A DNA stretch of 64,000 bases from Phycisphaerae bacterium (GTDB lineage: Bacteria; Planctomycetota; Phycisphaerae; Sedimentisphaerales; Anaerobacaceae), in assembly GCA_017993835.1 (NCBI GenBank), contig JAGOLX010000021.1, positions 27,894 to 91,893 on the forward strand, read 5' to 3'. Shown piece after piece: positions 43,371-52,670 of this stretch (the stretch's first letter is position 1; each line of letters opens with the position of its first letter). A program made the translations under genes and the position numbers. The notes beneath the pieces were generated by a model. It was given only the letters and a program-made list of their open reading frames with translations. It did not search any database and was not told the DNA's origin.

Positions 43371-45689
43371 TCACTGTTGCACGACGCCGATGGCGATATC
43401 GTCGATGTAGACGATGCCCGTGCCGCCGGCGGTCGGAGCGGACTTGTTGCCCACACCGATTGCCAGCGCCTTGACGGCCGTCAGTCTCACGTTGGCGGAG
43501 CTGAACTCGCTCAGCGGGATCGTCCATTCCTGCCACTCCGTCGCGGTTGTCGCCGCTGCGTTCGAGTGCGCGACTGTCTGGGACCTGGAGTTGTCCTTGA
43601 CCGTCACGTAGAGAGGCTGCGACGAATTGGTCGCGACACCCTGGAAGTACAGACGCAGCGCGTCGGCCCCGTGGGCGGTCCAATTCTGCGCCGAGTCGAA
43701 CGTCCGCTCGACCTCCGAGTAGTAGGGCAATTTCGCGTTGTTGTAGGAAACAGGCATGGACTGGCTGCCGCCGTGGACGACGACGGTCTCGCCGAATGTC
43801 CCGTGGTTGGCGTTTTCATAGCCGACATACGAGCCGGTGCCGTTCGTGACGCCGTCGATCCACAGGTCGTAGAGGCGATGGTCGTCGTCGTTGTAACTCT
43901 CGAAGTCGTCGACGACCACGTATGCTTCGGTGGTGAAGCTCCAGACGTTGCCCGCGTAGGTGCCCGAGTCACCGACTTCATCCACCCTCCAGAAATACTC
44001 GGTTGCGAGATTCAGAGACGAGGGGGCGTACCCATGGTCGGTCACGGTCCTGGCTGCGGCGGTCCCCTCTGCGACGGTCGTCGCGTCCTCGCTGAGATAC
44101 ACGATGTGCGAGGTCGCCTCCCGTCCAGGCCGCCAATTCAGCGTGGGCTCGACGCCGACCTCGGTGGCTCCGTCCTCCGGATCGGGTCCGAACGCCTGCA
44201 GCGGCTTGTAATAGAACCGCACCTCGCTGAGACTGACCATCCCGGTGTCGCCCCAGGTGCTGGTGATCGTCAGCTTGACGTGTCGGGCCGTGACCTCGCC
44301 GAGATCGACGACGGTATTGGCCAGGTAGTCGGCGTATCCGGTTCCCTGTGCGAACTCCGGCGAGTTCTCGAACGCGGTCCAGGTTTCGCCGTCGGTGGAC
44401 CACTCGATCACAACGTTCCTGGCTCCGAGGCCCATGGAAGGCTCGAGGTCGAAATTGGAGTTCCAGACCCACAGCTCGTGGAGCTTGTAGGCCTTGTCGA
44501 ACGTGTATTGGATCCAGGCAGGCGTGCCGCCGGAGGTGATCCACATCGTCTCCAGACCCACATCGTGCTGATCGAGATCATCGAGTCCGGAGCCGTCGAT
44601 GGTCCGGATCGCAGGCGACGTGGTCTCTTCGCCCGATGCCCGAACCGTCAGATCGGTGATTGGATAGCCGTATGGCTCCGTGGTGAAGCTCCAGACCTCG
44701 CCTTTGGAGACCGTGTTGTCGGGGGCCCCTTTGACCTCGTCGATTCGCCAGTAGTAGGTCGTGCCGAAATCCAGCGGATCGGCTGGATCATAGGCGGTCG
44801 TTTCCTGGCCCTCGCTGACGAGAACGTTTCCCGGATTGGCCCGGCTGGCATCGTTGACGTCCTCCAAGGCCGTCCCGAAGTACACGTCGTGTGCGACCGC
44901 GGAGTCGCCCGCGCTCCAGCTCAGGGCAGCGTCGCGCGGCACGTCGGTGGAGCCATCCGCGGGACTCGAGTCGTACGCGAGAGCCGGATCCGTCAGACCC
45001 AGCATGATCTGCTGGATCTCCTCGTCGGCCAGCACCCGGTCGTAGAGCTGCACATCGTCGATCATTCCGTCAAACCACTCCGGCACGCGATCCGGACGAT
45101 CCGGCCTGCGGAACGTGCCGACGAGCGTGTCGCCTGCTGTCCCGAGATACGGAGGGGCGCTGCCCTCGGCCTTGAGTTCGCCGTTGATGTAGATCCTGCG
45201 ATTCTGATTGCCCAAGTCATACCAGAATGTGAGGTGATACCAGGTGTTCGCCGTGAGCGTCCCCGCCGGCATGTCGAGGTCATTGGAATAGAACCCCATC
45301 TTGATGCCGCCGTCTCCCAGAAGCCGGTAGTGCAGACCCTGGTTGGCGGTGCTGGCCTGGTACTGGGAGAATACGGCCTGCGCGCTCGCCGACAACGCCG
45401 GATTCACCCACATGGCGTGCGTGAAGCTGCGACTGTTGAATGGAAGATGCGGACCTCTGACCACCGCATTGGCTCCGTTGAACGCCAGTGCCCCGCGGAG
45501 CATGCCTGGAACCCACAGAGCGCCCCCTTCGAGTGTCCCGTCGTTCCCATTGCCGCTCAGGTCCTTGGCGACGGTTCCCTGGCCCTCATTGAATTGCCAG
45601 TAGAGGACCAGGTTCTCCGGGACAGCCGACGCCCAAGCGGGAACCACGATCACAGACGAGACCACCACAAGAAACGATCGCGTGAACAT
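43371..45689 (-). CDS. Large secreted LamG / discoidin / Fn3-like protein
   Basis: 772 residues. After the signal peptide (MFTRSFLVVVSSVIVVPAWA) come: a LamG-like lectin domain (about 28-220; LVLYWQFNEGQG, FDGMIDDVQLYDRVL), an Fn3-like domain (about 235-330, YYWRIDEV...WSFTT), a discoidin/F5-F8-type C domain (about 350-490, WIQYTFDKAYKLHELWVWN), a second Fn3-like domain (about 495-590, YFWRVDEV...WSFTT), and a C-terminal beta-sandwich resembling a carbohydrate-binding module (VVDDFESYNDDD; VYIDDIAIGV). No catalytic domain is evident, so it is probably a glycan-binding surface or adhesion protein. aaggagg precedes ATG 45689 by seven bases. Confidence 0.85.
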   Translation of the reverse strand: MFTRSFLVVVSSVIVVPAWASAVPENLVLYWQFNEGQGTVAKDLSGNGNDGTLEGGALWVPGMLRGALAFNGANAVVRGPHLPFNSRSFTHAMWVNPALSASAQAVFSQYQASTANQGLHYRLLGDGGIKMGFYSNDLDMPAGTLTANTWYHLTFWYDLGNQNRRIYINGELKAEGSAPPYLGTAGDTLVGTFRRPDRPDRVPEWFDGMIDDVQLYDRVLADEEIQQIMLGLTDPALAYDSSPADGSTDVPRDAALSWSAGDSAVAHDVYFGTALEDVNDASRANPGNVLVSEGQETTAYDPADPLDFGTTYYWRIDEVKGAPDNTVSKGEVWSFTTEPYGYPITDLTVRASGEETTSPAIRTIDGSGLDDLDQHDVGLETMWITSGGTPAWIQYTFDKAYKLHELWVWNSNFDLEPSMGLGARNVVIEWSTDGETWTAFENSPEFAQGTGYADYLANTVVDLGEVTARHVKLTITSTWGDTGMVSLSEVRFYYKPLQAFGPDPEDGATEVGVEPTLNWRPGREATSHIVYLSEDATTVAEGTAAARTVTDHGYAPSSLNLATEYFWRVDEVGDSGTYAGNVWSFTTEAYVVVDDFESYNDDDHRLYDLWIDGVTNGTGSYVGYENANHGTFGETVVVHGGSQSMPVSYNNAKLPYYSEVERTFDSAQNWTAHGADALRLYFQGVATNSSQPLYVTVKDNSRSQTVAHSNAAATTATEWQEWTIPLSEFSSANVRLTAVKALAIGVGNKSAPTAGGTGIVYIDDIAIGVVQQ

Positions 45690-46044
45690 GACACGTCCTC
45701 CTTCAGACAGATGCACTTCGATCCTGACTGAACAGCCGAGTCGCCCCCCCGAGCGACCGCTTGCGTTGCCAGAGAGTTCAGGGTCGCCACACCCAACGTG
45801 CTGCGTGCGCACAACCCTCGCACCCGATTCAATCTACTTATACCGTGTCCGATGCCCTCCACACAAGGCAATTCCCGCACGGTACAGACACGATCCGAGC
45901 GCAAGTGTTTCCCTGCACTTGACTTGTGCCCCAGTCCGACGAGGACGATTGCCTGTCACCGGTCGGCGAGCGTCCGGGCCTTGATCATTTCGATGGGTCA
46001 TCAGACGGGATTCAGCCGTCGCGAAGCGGTCCCGTCGCCGCAGG
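45690..46044. other. Spacer between ABC ATPase gene and LamG gene
   Basis: 355 bases without a supported gene. It contains the candidate promoter at 45837-45866 for the LamG gene. No terminator with a T-tract was found for the upstream ABC operon. Confidence 0.45.
45837..45866 (-). promoter_or_regulatory. Candidate promoter for the LamG gene
   Basis: On the minus strand TTGTGT (45866-45861), 18 bases, TATAAG (45842-45837), about 150 bases ahead of ATG 45689. Moderate match. Confidence 0.35.
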
Positions 46045-46698
46045 TCAGGCGCAGACCGTTCCATCTCGCAGATGGATGGTCCTGGTGGCGAGTTCCTGTG
46101 CGGCCGGGCCGTGGGTCGCGACGATGACGGTCCCGCCGGCGCGATGGAACTCTCGAAGATGCATCAGAACGCACTGAGCGTTCTGGGGGTCCAGATTGCC
46201 CGTCGGCTCATCAGCCAGGATCAACCTCGGCTGATTCAACAGCGCACGGGCCATCGCGGCTCGCTGCTTCTCGCCCGCACTGAGCGCTCCAGGTCTGTGG
46301 TACATGCGGCGTCGCAGGCCAAGCCGCTCCAGGAGATCCTCCGCACGACCGCTGTCTCTTCTTCCGCTCGCACCCTGCGCCACCAGGACGTTCTCCAGAA
46401 CGTTCAGGTACGGCACGAGGTGGAACATCTGAAACACGAATCCGATGTTGCGTGCCCGAAAGCGTGCTCGTTCCCGGCCGCTGATCGCATAGACGTCGGT
46501 CCCGTCGAATTGCACTGATCCCTCGCTCGGTCTGAGCATGGCTGCGATCATCATCAGGAGCGTTGTCTTGCCGCTGCCGCTCGGCCCACAGACCGCGACG
46601 AACTGGCCCTTGTCGATTTGCAGGCTCACGGCGTGGAGTGCTCTCACGTCACCGGCCCGCGTGCGATATGTCTTGCCCAGGTCATTGAGAACCAGCAT
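46045..46698 (-). CDS. ABC transporter ATPase (LolD/MacB type)
   Basis: 217-residue nucleotide-binding subunit. Walker A GPSGSGKTTL, Q-loop FVFQMFHL, signature LSAGEKQR (one change from LSGGQ), Walker B LILADEPTGNLD and the switch His in VATHG are all present. Length and the TGNLD variant place it in the LolD/MacB/FtsE group that powers mechanotransmission rather than transport through the membrane. It lies 17 bases after the permease gene and is the last gene of a four-gene operon headed by the propeller protein. Confidence 0.92.
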   Translation of the reverse strand: MLVLNDLGKTYRTRAGDVRALHAVSLQIDKGQFVAVCGPSGSGKTTLLMMIAAMLRPSEGSVQFDGTDVYAISGRERARFRARNIGFVFQMFHLVPYLNVLENVLVAQGASGRRDSGRAEDLLERLGLRRRMYHRPGALSAGEKQRAAMARALLNQPRLILADEPTGNLDPQNAQCVLMHLREFHRAGGTVIVATHGPAAQELATRTIHLRDGTVCA

Positions 46699-46715
46699 GG
46701 TTGTCCTTCTCTCGT

Positions 46716-47861
46716 TTATTCTTCCCTCAGTGTTGCGGCGGGATCGTAGGTGACCGCGATCATGGTCGGTATGACGCTCGCAACAACGGCGAACAGCGGC
46801 GCGAGAATGCAGGCGAAGGCCAGCAGCGACGGCTCCCAGCGAATCATCGCCTTGGCCGTGATCTCGAAAACGTTGGGACCGTATGTCAGACCCAGACTCG
46901 TCCCGAGCAGGAAACCCACGCCCGCTCCGGCCAGGCCCACCAGCACCGCCTTGCCAAGGAACAGCAGGCAGATGGCCCTCGCGTCGTATCCGAGGGCCCG
47001 CAACAGGCCGATCTCCTGCTGCCTGTCCCGGACGTTCATCGCCGCCAGCACGCCGATCCACACCCCGCAGGCGGCGACGACGAACGGCAGCATCAGGGAA
47101 AAGATGTTGTGGACCATTTGCCTTTGTTTCGCTCGGGCGCTTGCGATGGCCTTGACCTGAAGCACCTGGGCTTCGGGCAATACGGCGCCGATCTCCTTCC
47201 TGAGCGTCACGACCGGATCGCCCTGGGCGAAACACAGGCAATCGACGGCCTTGATCCCTGTGATCCGTCCCGGCTGATTCAGGATTTCCTGGGCATCCTG
47301 GAGGCTGCACTGCATCCTCATATCGTCCAGCCCGCCGGACTCCGAGAGGCACTTCTTGACCTTCAGATCCTTGCCACCCAGGGAAATGGTCTCGCCCTCT
47401 TTCACTCGCGTGCTCTCAGTGATCAGGTATCCAACATAGACCGTGCCAGGGTCCACCTGAAACATCATGGGCGGCTTCTTCTGCCCGGGCGGACAGACCT
47501 CCGGGGCAATCCCGGTCAGGACGATGTCCATGCCTCGCCAGTTCATCTTGCCTTCCAGGGTCGCCAGAAGATGGTTGTAGGAGATGCTCTGCTGGGCTGC
47601 CAACTTGTCCAGGTAATCCGCGGGCATCGTCTTGTCGGGAATCCCATGGATGAGGAAGGCGCCGGCGTCCGCGTCCTTGGCGATGACATGCACGTTGTAG
47701 CCCATCGACAGCATCAGGCGGGCCGTTTCCCGCTCCGAGGCCTTGGCCGCCGTGAAGAACGCCACGGAGAAAGCCACGGCCGTCGTGACCGCGAGCATCG
47801 CAAGGACCCAGTTGACCTTGCGATGCCACATCTCCTTCAGTACCATTCGGATCACAACCAT
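46716..47861 (-). CDS. ABC permease, FtsX/MacB type
   Basis: 381 residues with the MacB/FtsX layout: one N-terminal TM helix (about 18-38), a large extracytoplasmic domain (about 40-255), then three TM helices (about 260-370). AMNVRDRQQEIGLLRALGYD is the coupling-helix region conserved in these permeases, and the protein ends YDPAATLREE, the usual MacB-like finish. Pairs of this type extract lipoproteins or export peptides, or transmit signals to periplasmic enzymes. It sits 7 bases after the membrane-anchored protein gene and 17 ahead of its ATPase. Confidence 0.9.
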   Translation of the reverse strand: MVVIRMVLKEMWHRKVNWVLAMLAVTTAVAFSVAFFTAAKASERETARLMLSMGYNVHVIAKDADAGAFLIHGIPDKTMPADYLDKLAAQQSISYNHLLATLEGKMNWRGMDIVLTGIAPEVCPPGQKKPPMMFQVDPGTVYVGYLITESTRVKEGETISLGGKDLKVKKCLSESGGLDDMRMQCSLQDAQEILNQPGRITGIKAVDCLCFAQGDPVVTLRKEIGAVLPEAQVLQVKAIASARAKQRQMVHNIFSLMLPFVVAACGVWIGVLAAMNVRDRQQEIGLLRALGYDARAICLLFLGKAVLVGLAGAGVGFLLGTSLGLTYGPNVFEITAKAMIRWEPSLLAFACILAPLFAVVASVIPTMIAVTYDPAATLREE

Positions 47862-47868
47862 GTTGGTC

Positions 47869-49239
47869 TCAATTCCTTTTCGCTCTCAGTAGAATCGCCA
47901 CGGATACCGCCGCGACCAGCACAACCATGCCGCCAAAGGAGACCGCCAGGACATTGCCTCCCATCGGCGGTTGTTCGACATCCACTGGACCCGTGACGGC
48001 CTGAGGAGCAGGGGCGGCGGCGGGTTCCGCTCCGGGCTCGACGGTCCCATGGTTCGATTCGGAAACGTCTGTGGCACCCCCGCCCTCGGGGGTGTTCTTT
48101 CCCCAGCCGGGGGCGGCTGGGCTACGTGTTCTTTTCCCAGCCGGGGGCGGCTGGGCTACAGGTTCTTTCCCCAGCCGGGGGCGGCTGGGCCACGAATCAG
48201 GAGATTCCGTTGAAGAATACAGGTCCGAGCTGCCTTCTTCCGAGCCCCCAACCTCGATCTCTTGATAGCCGAACGGCACGCCGGGATCGCCAAGTCCACT
48301 CACGCCGCGACGGATGATGGAGACCATCTCCATCTTGACCATGGGACTCTCCGGATCGAACCCCAGGCTCGCCGCGACCTTCTGCTGAAGACTCTGGTCC
48401 CACCGAGCCGGGAGCATCGTGCCCTGGAGCCATCGATGATCGAGGCCGCACTCGCAATCGGCGCCGATGACAGGAAGAAGTCGCAGGAGATTCGCGTCGG
48501 TGAGCAGTTCGCCTTTGAACAGTGGTCCGATCCACCGGCCCCGCCCATAGAAAACCGCCGCACACGGCTCGTTCACATCTTCCGGATCGAGGCCAAGAGT
48601 CCAAAGCAGCATCTCCTCGCGGGCCAGAGACGGTTGATCGAGCACGACCACCTCGGGACCCCTGGCGATGGGCTTGGGCAAGAACGCCAACTGCTCGCTG
48701 ACGTACGAAATCGCGGCGGAAATCGCCTCTCGGGCAACCGCGTTCCGATCCTGCTGCGGCCCCTCGATCAGGAGCACTACCGCGTAGCTATCCGCGGCCT
48801 TCTCCAGGATCTGTCGGCGTATCGGAGAATCCAGCACGGTTTCCAGGGACGATGAAACCGCTTCTGCAAGTGATCGGCCATCGGTGTGCAGAGGCAACGG
48901 CCGCGACGGACCATCCGGCGACACCACCACGGCGGCAGGGTAGCTGTCGATCCCGTGTACCGAGAGGAAACGCAGGGCGGGATGGTTCGCATCTTGACCC
49001 ACTCGAACGGGCTCGCAACGGATGTTCGTATCCACACAGGCGGCATCGAGCGTGCTTTTGAGACCGCCGATCTCTCCCGCCGGAACCGTCTGGGGGACGT
49101 ATACGAAAAGGCGGTATAGCTCGACCCCGGTGTCGATGAAGCCGATCTCCCGGACATTGTATCGGCAGCCATGCGCCGCGTCCGGGAACGCGGCCAGGAT
49201 GCCCAGCATAGTCAGACTCAACCACGACAATCGTGTCAC
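47869..49239 (-). CDS. Membrane-anchored extracytoplasmic protein with repeat-derived insert
   Basis: 456 residues. A signal peptide (TRLSWLSLTMLGILAAFPDA) is followed by a Cys-containing alpha/beta region of about 320 residues with thioredoxin-like flavour (YRLFVYVPQTVP; FLSVHGIDSYPAAVVVSPDG), then a low-complexity Pro/Gly/Ala stretch and one C-terminal TM helix (VLAVSFGGMVVLVAAVSVAI). No CxxC motif is present. GTG 49239 is chosen because aggag lies six bases upstream. Bases 48071-48192 are the GC palindrome repeats, read in frame as VAQPPPAGKRT and GWGKNTPEGGGAT. It is the second gene of the propeller-ABC operon. Function unknown. Confidence 0.68.
   Translation of the reverse strand: MTRLSWLSLTMLGILAAFPDAAHGCRYNVREIGFIDTGVELYRLFVYVPQTVPAGEIGGLKSTLDAACVDTNIRCEPVRVGQDANHPALRFLSVHGIDSYPAAVVVSPDGPSRPLPLHTDGRSLAEAVSSSLETVLDSPIRRQILEKAADSYAVVLLIEGPQQDRNAVAREAISAAISYVSEQLAFLPKPIARGPEVVVLDQPSLAREEMLLWTLGLDPEDVNEPCAAVFYGRGRWIGPLFKGELLTDANLLRLLPVIGADCECGLDHRWLQGTMLPARWDQSLQQKVAASLGFDPESPMVKMEMVSIIRRGVSGLGDPGVPFGYQEIEVGGSEEGSSDLYSSTESPDSWPSRPRLGKEPVAQPPPAGKRTRSPAAPGWGKNTPEGGGATDVSESNHGTVEPGAEPAAAPAPQAVTGPVDVEQPPMGGNVLAVSFGGMVVLVAAVSVAILLRAKRN
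48071..48192. repeat. GC-rich palindromic repeats, copy 2, inside a reading frame
   Basis: One CACCCCCG-ccct-CGGGGGTG unit (48071-48094) and three CCCAGCC-ggggc-GGCTGGG units (48102-48124, 48136-48159, 48170-48192) joined by TTCTTT-type linkers. The units match the intergenic cluster at 42951-43081 almost base for base. They lie inside the gene 47869-49239 and keep its frame open. Confidence 0.88.
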
Positions 49240-49273
49240 CAGATGCTCCTGCGATACACAGCGCCCATCCGCA

Positions 49274-52200
49274 TTACCGACCTTGTACAACCCTTCTCAC
49301 AGAGCCGAAACCGAGGACACGTCCATCGGTCAGGGTCACGATCGTTCGACCGGCGCTGTCGAGGGCAAGGCCCCAGAGCACCGGCGGCGCGGGCAACGGC
49401 TGCTTCCACTGCACCGCGCCGTTGACTGGATCCATCGCAATCAGTTCCCTGTCGGTCGCCAGCAGGACCGCGTTCCCACAGACGGCCATCGCCTGAGTCT
49501 TCTGGAATTCGAGAGACCATGCGGGCTTCGTCGAAGGAGCCAGCCTGCCCCAGTTCACTTCGAATCGATTGCCTGGATTCGCCGCATTCCGCGCGAGGCC
49601 TTCGCGGTCGAAATCGCGGAATCCCATTAGCCTGTGCCCGGCCGCGTTCGAAGCCCACACGATGGATGTGTTGCCGGCCGAGGCCACAAAGGCCCTGCTG
49701 AACACGGTGACATCGTAGACGTCGTACGCAGGATGACCGTAGAACGGTTTGCCACAGGCGACCACCTGGTCGCCCAGCACGGATAGTTCCCATCCGCGCG
49801 GACTGCGAGAGGTACACTCCGCCAACTGCGCCGGATCGTTCAGGCACCTGCCCGTGGCCGCGTCGTAGACAGCAGGCGAGACCGACGTCCCGCCGGACAG
49901 GTAGAGCTTCCCGCTGTGCAGCAGCAGATGTCCCTGGACGCTCACGCCGGTCCGGGCCTGGGGATCGAGGTGGCCGGACGTAGTGTTCCGCCATTTCACC
50001 GCTCCGGTCTGCGCGTCCAGCGCGTATAAGTATGTGCCGTCGTAGTTGGCGATGCCGGCGGCGGCATAGGCGATGCCATCCTCGACGAGCACGCCGGCGG
50101 CCACCGGCCAGGTGGACATCAACATGCCGTAGACAGGAATCAGACGCTCCGTCGGGGCTGCACGGAATCTCCAGAGCAATCGGCCGGATATTGCCTCGAA
50201 GCAGTACACCCAGCCGTCGCCGGACCCGACGTAGGCCCGTCCTTCCCAGATGGTCGGCGGCATGCGGATCGCCCCGCCGGTGCAAGCCTTCCAGACAGCG
50301 GTTCCTGTCGAGGCATCGATGGCACGCACAACGCCGTCGGCGCCGCCGACGAAGACCAGTCCGCCTGCGGCAACAGGCGCGGTGATGCGAGGCAGGCCCG
50401 GGACCGTGGAGATACCGAGGTCGTATTCCCAGAGCTGTGCTGCCTGCTCGACCACGTTGCCCGAGGTAGAGGCGCTGCAGGCGTTGTCCGCCCGGAAGGC
50501 CGGCCAGTCGCCGGGCTGGTTCGCCAGAGGAGCCGCCTGTGTCCCCGCGTCCTTGCCTCGTTCGAGCCGTGCCGTCTCAGGGGCGTCCGGCACAAAACCG
50601 AAATCGCCCGCCGGGCCCAGACATGTGATGCCATACAGGGTCAACTGGCAATCGCACACCGACGGCCACCAGTACAGAAGGCCGTTGGAAACCGTCACGC
50701 CCTCCTGGCAGACCGGCCGCATCGGGGAGATCCAGCCTGGGCGACTCGACGCAACATCCAGGCGGACGGAGCCCCCCTCGGCACGGAAGAAGATCGCATC
50801 CGACGAGCCGGTCGGGCGAGTGCAAGCCCGGCGGGGCTTGCCGATTTCCGCGAGCACTTTGCCGGTCAGCGGGTCGAACTTCAGACTCGGGTGTTTGTCG
50901 ATCTGACCGCTGATGCCATAGAGCCCATCGTCGCGAAGGACCAATTGGAAGTTGCTGTATGGATGCTCCCACAGAATGCTGCCATCCGCCGCAGAGACGG
51001 CCAGCAGCTTGCCGATTTGCGGCCCGGCAAAGTAGAGGGCCTTGTCGCTGCACTTGAGATAGCAGGTGGTCCGCCAGTTCGTCCGCCAGTCCTGACGATT
51101 CTGGTACTCCCCGAGCGATCCGAACAACTCCGGGGCATTCTGCGGGGTCCTTCGCCAAACCTCATTACCGCTGCCGGCATCGAGACACGCAAGATAGCCG
51201 CCGAATCGAAAGACGTAGATGCGACCATGACCCATGCAGACGGCCCGACCGTCGATGGGTTCGCTTTCGCGATGGCTCCAGAGGACCTTCTTGGTCTTGA
51301 GATCGAGGGCCAGAACATGGCGACCGTAGCCCCAAGGCTGCTCCGGCTGGTTCCACCCTTCCGAGATGGGATCCCAGGGCCAGCCGTGCTTGTCGCGCTT
51401 CCACCGCTTTGTCGAGTCGGCCTGCTCTTGCTCGCCCATCATGGCGTATAGGATACCGTCCTCGATGGCCATCCATTTCCAGAACGTGCCGCCGGCCTTC
51501 TCCAGGGGGGGGACGATCTCTTCCAGCACCCTGCCGGTCGCGGTGTCGATCACCTTGCACGATTTGTTGTCGCCGATGTAGAGTGCGGCGGGCGTCGCGA
51601 CCATTGTATTGCGATGGATCATGACGCCCTCGGGGAGATCTCGCTGCCAGAGGATCGCGCCGTTGTAGCCATTGAAGGCGACGAGCTTGTTCAGGAAGGG
51701 CTCTTCGCGTTCCTTGAACGCCACGTGCCCGAAGGCCTTGAACACCCGGCCCGCAGAGGCAACACATACTTGGGGCAGCGGCGCATACCGGGGCTCCGCC
51801 AGGAACTGCGTCAGATAGGGTGCGACAATGACCTTGTCGTTCGACTGCGGATTGTTGTCAGGTCCGTGATAGGGGTGGGTCCAGTCATCCAGTCCCGGCG
51901 GGATCGGCTTGGCGACGGTCCTGTCCGAAAACACTGCCTTCCCGCCCGGTCGCAGGACGCGCAGGATCTCCGCCTGGGGAAGAGCCGGCGCGGCGACGAT
52001 CACCGCTACATCGGCCAGATTGTCGGCCAGATGCAGCCTGCGCTCGCCTGTCGCGATGAAGACGCGGGTCCCGAAGCAGCCCGCTTCGTCGATCGTCATG
52101 CGAGCCGACTCCAGATCCTCTGCCTTCGGGACGTGCAGGTAGATGAGCAACTCGCTCTCTCGGGCAAGCGCGACGGCAAGATCGCACGCCCGGTCGCCAA

Positions 52201-52333
52201 CGACGACGCAGATTCCATGAGTCGCTCCCGCCGCATCGATGACCTCGCGCGGCGATACACCGGCCGAGACAGCGGACGCTGCCGCCGACAGAAGGAAGAC
52301 TCCCAGCAATCGAACGGTCCTTGTGCGATCCAT
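49274..52333 (-). CDS. PQQ-like beta-propeller protein with N-terminal methyltransferase-like domain
   Basis: 1019 residues with a signal peptide. Residues 30-150 look like a degenerate Rossmann-type methyltransferase (GICVVVGD, SELLIYLHVPKAEDLESARM, ILRVLRPGGKAVFSD) lacking a clear GxGxG loop. The rest is a PQQ/quinoprotein-type propeller: repeated GxVxAxDxxTGxxxW blades such as VVRAIDASTGTAVWK, YLYALDAQTGAVKWR and LIAMDPVNGAVQWKQ. No dehydrogenase catalytic residues or haem CxxCH were seen, so it may be a structural or binding propeller. ATG 52333 has gaaaggg six bases upstream; a TTG at 52348 is rejected. It heads the operon with the membrane protein and the ABC transporter genes. Confidence 0.8.
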   Translation of the reverse strand: MDRTRTVRLLGVFLLSAAASAVSAGVSPREVIDAAGATHGICVVVGDRACDLAVALARESELLIYLHVPKAEDLESARMTIDEAGCFGTRVFIATGERRLHLADNLADVAVIVAAPALPQAEILRVLRPGGKAVFSDRTVAKPIPPGLDDWTHPYHGPDNNPQSNDKVIVAPYLTQFLAEPRYAPLPQVCVASAGRVFKAFGHVAFKEREEPFLNKLVAFNGYNGAILWQRDLPEGVMIHRNTMVATPAALYIGDNKSCKVIDTATGRVLEEIVPPLEKAGGTFWKWMAIEDGILYAMMGEQEQADSTKRWKRDKHGWPWDPISEGWNQPEQPWGYGRHVLALDLKTKKVLWSHRESEPIDGRAVCMGHGRIYVFRFGGYLACLDAGSGNEVWRRTPQNAPELFGSLGEYQNRQDWRTNWRTTCYLKCSDKALYFAGPQIGKLLAVSAADGSILWEHPYSNFQLVLRDDGLYGISGQIDKHPSLKFDPLTGKVLAEIGKPRRACTRPTGSSDAIFFRAEGGSVRLDVASSRPGWISPMRPVCQEGVTVSNGLLYWWPSVCDCQLTLYGITCLGPAGDFGFVPDAPETARLERGKDAGTQAAPLANQPGDWPAFRADNACSASTSGNVVEQAAQLWEYDLGISTVPGLPRITAPVAAGGLVFVGGADGVVRAIDASTGTAVWKACTGGAIRMPPTIWEGRAYVGSGDGWVYCFEAISGRLLWRFRAAPTERLIPVYGMLMSTWPVAAGVLVEDGIAYAAAGIANYDGTYLYALDAQTGAVKWRNTTSGHLDPQARTGVSVQGHLLLHSGKLYLSGGTSVSPAVYDAATGRCLNDPAQLAECTSRSPRGWELSVLGDQVVACGKPFYGHPAYDVYDVTVFSRAFVASAGNTSIVWASNAAGHRLMGFRDFDREGLARNAANPGNRFEVNWGRLAPSTKPAWSLEFQKTQAMAVCGNAVLLATDRELIAMDPVNGAVQWKQPLPAPPVLWGLALDSAGRTIVTLTDGRVLGFGSVRRVVQGR

Positions 52334-52374
52334 ACGCTGCCCTTTCAAAGGTCGCAGGGATGCGTGACGGGCGT

Positions 52375-52403
52375 ATTCTATCGCGTCTTGCGCATCGTGT
52401 CAA
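52375..52403 (-). promoter_or_regulatory. Promoter of the propeller-ABC operon
   Basis: On the minus strand TTGACA (52403-52398), exactly 17 bases, TAGAAT (52380-52375), about 42 bases ahead of ATG 52333. One of the best housekeeping-type promoters in the window. Confidence 0.75.
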
Positions 52404-52670
52404 AGGGGCTTCCTGGTCGACCAGGGCAATCACGCGTTCTTCTGTGTAGCACCTGCCCAGGATAGGAACGGCGAAATGGCCCGGTTCGTACTGACGCCGT
52501 GAGGCGTTATCTTCCGTGCCTTGGAAGATATGCCCTTACGGGCACACTGCAAGCAGGCCGGCGCTCGCCGTGACCAACCGACAGCCAGTTCCTTTTCACA
52601 GACATGAACCCGCCCCCGCACACCGCCTGCGGACGGGCGCCCCCAGAACTCTGCTGTTCTCGAACCGACC
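52404..52670. other. Spacer downstream of the serine hydrolase gene
   Basis: No gene seen. Two adjacent hairpins lie at 52508-52530 (TATCTTCC / GGAAGATA, 7-base loop) and 52531-52544 (TGCCC-ttac-GGGCA). Neither has a T-tract, so termination is uncertain. Confidence 0.4.

Noticed and set aside
43368..45731. Open plus-strand frame of 787 codons opposite the LamG protein
   Set aside because: Antisense to a protein with signal peptide and recognisable domains; no Shine-Dalgarno and no motif of its own.
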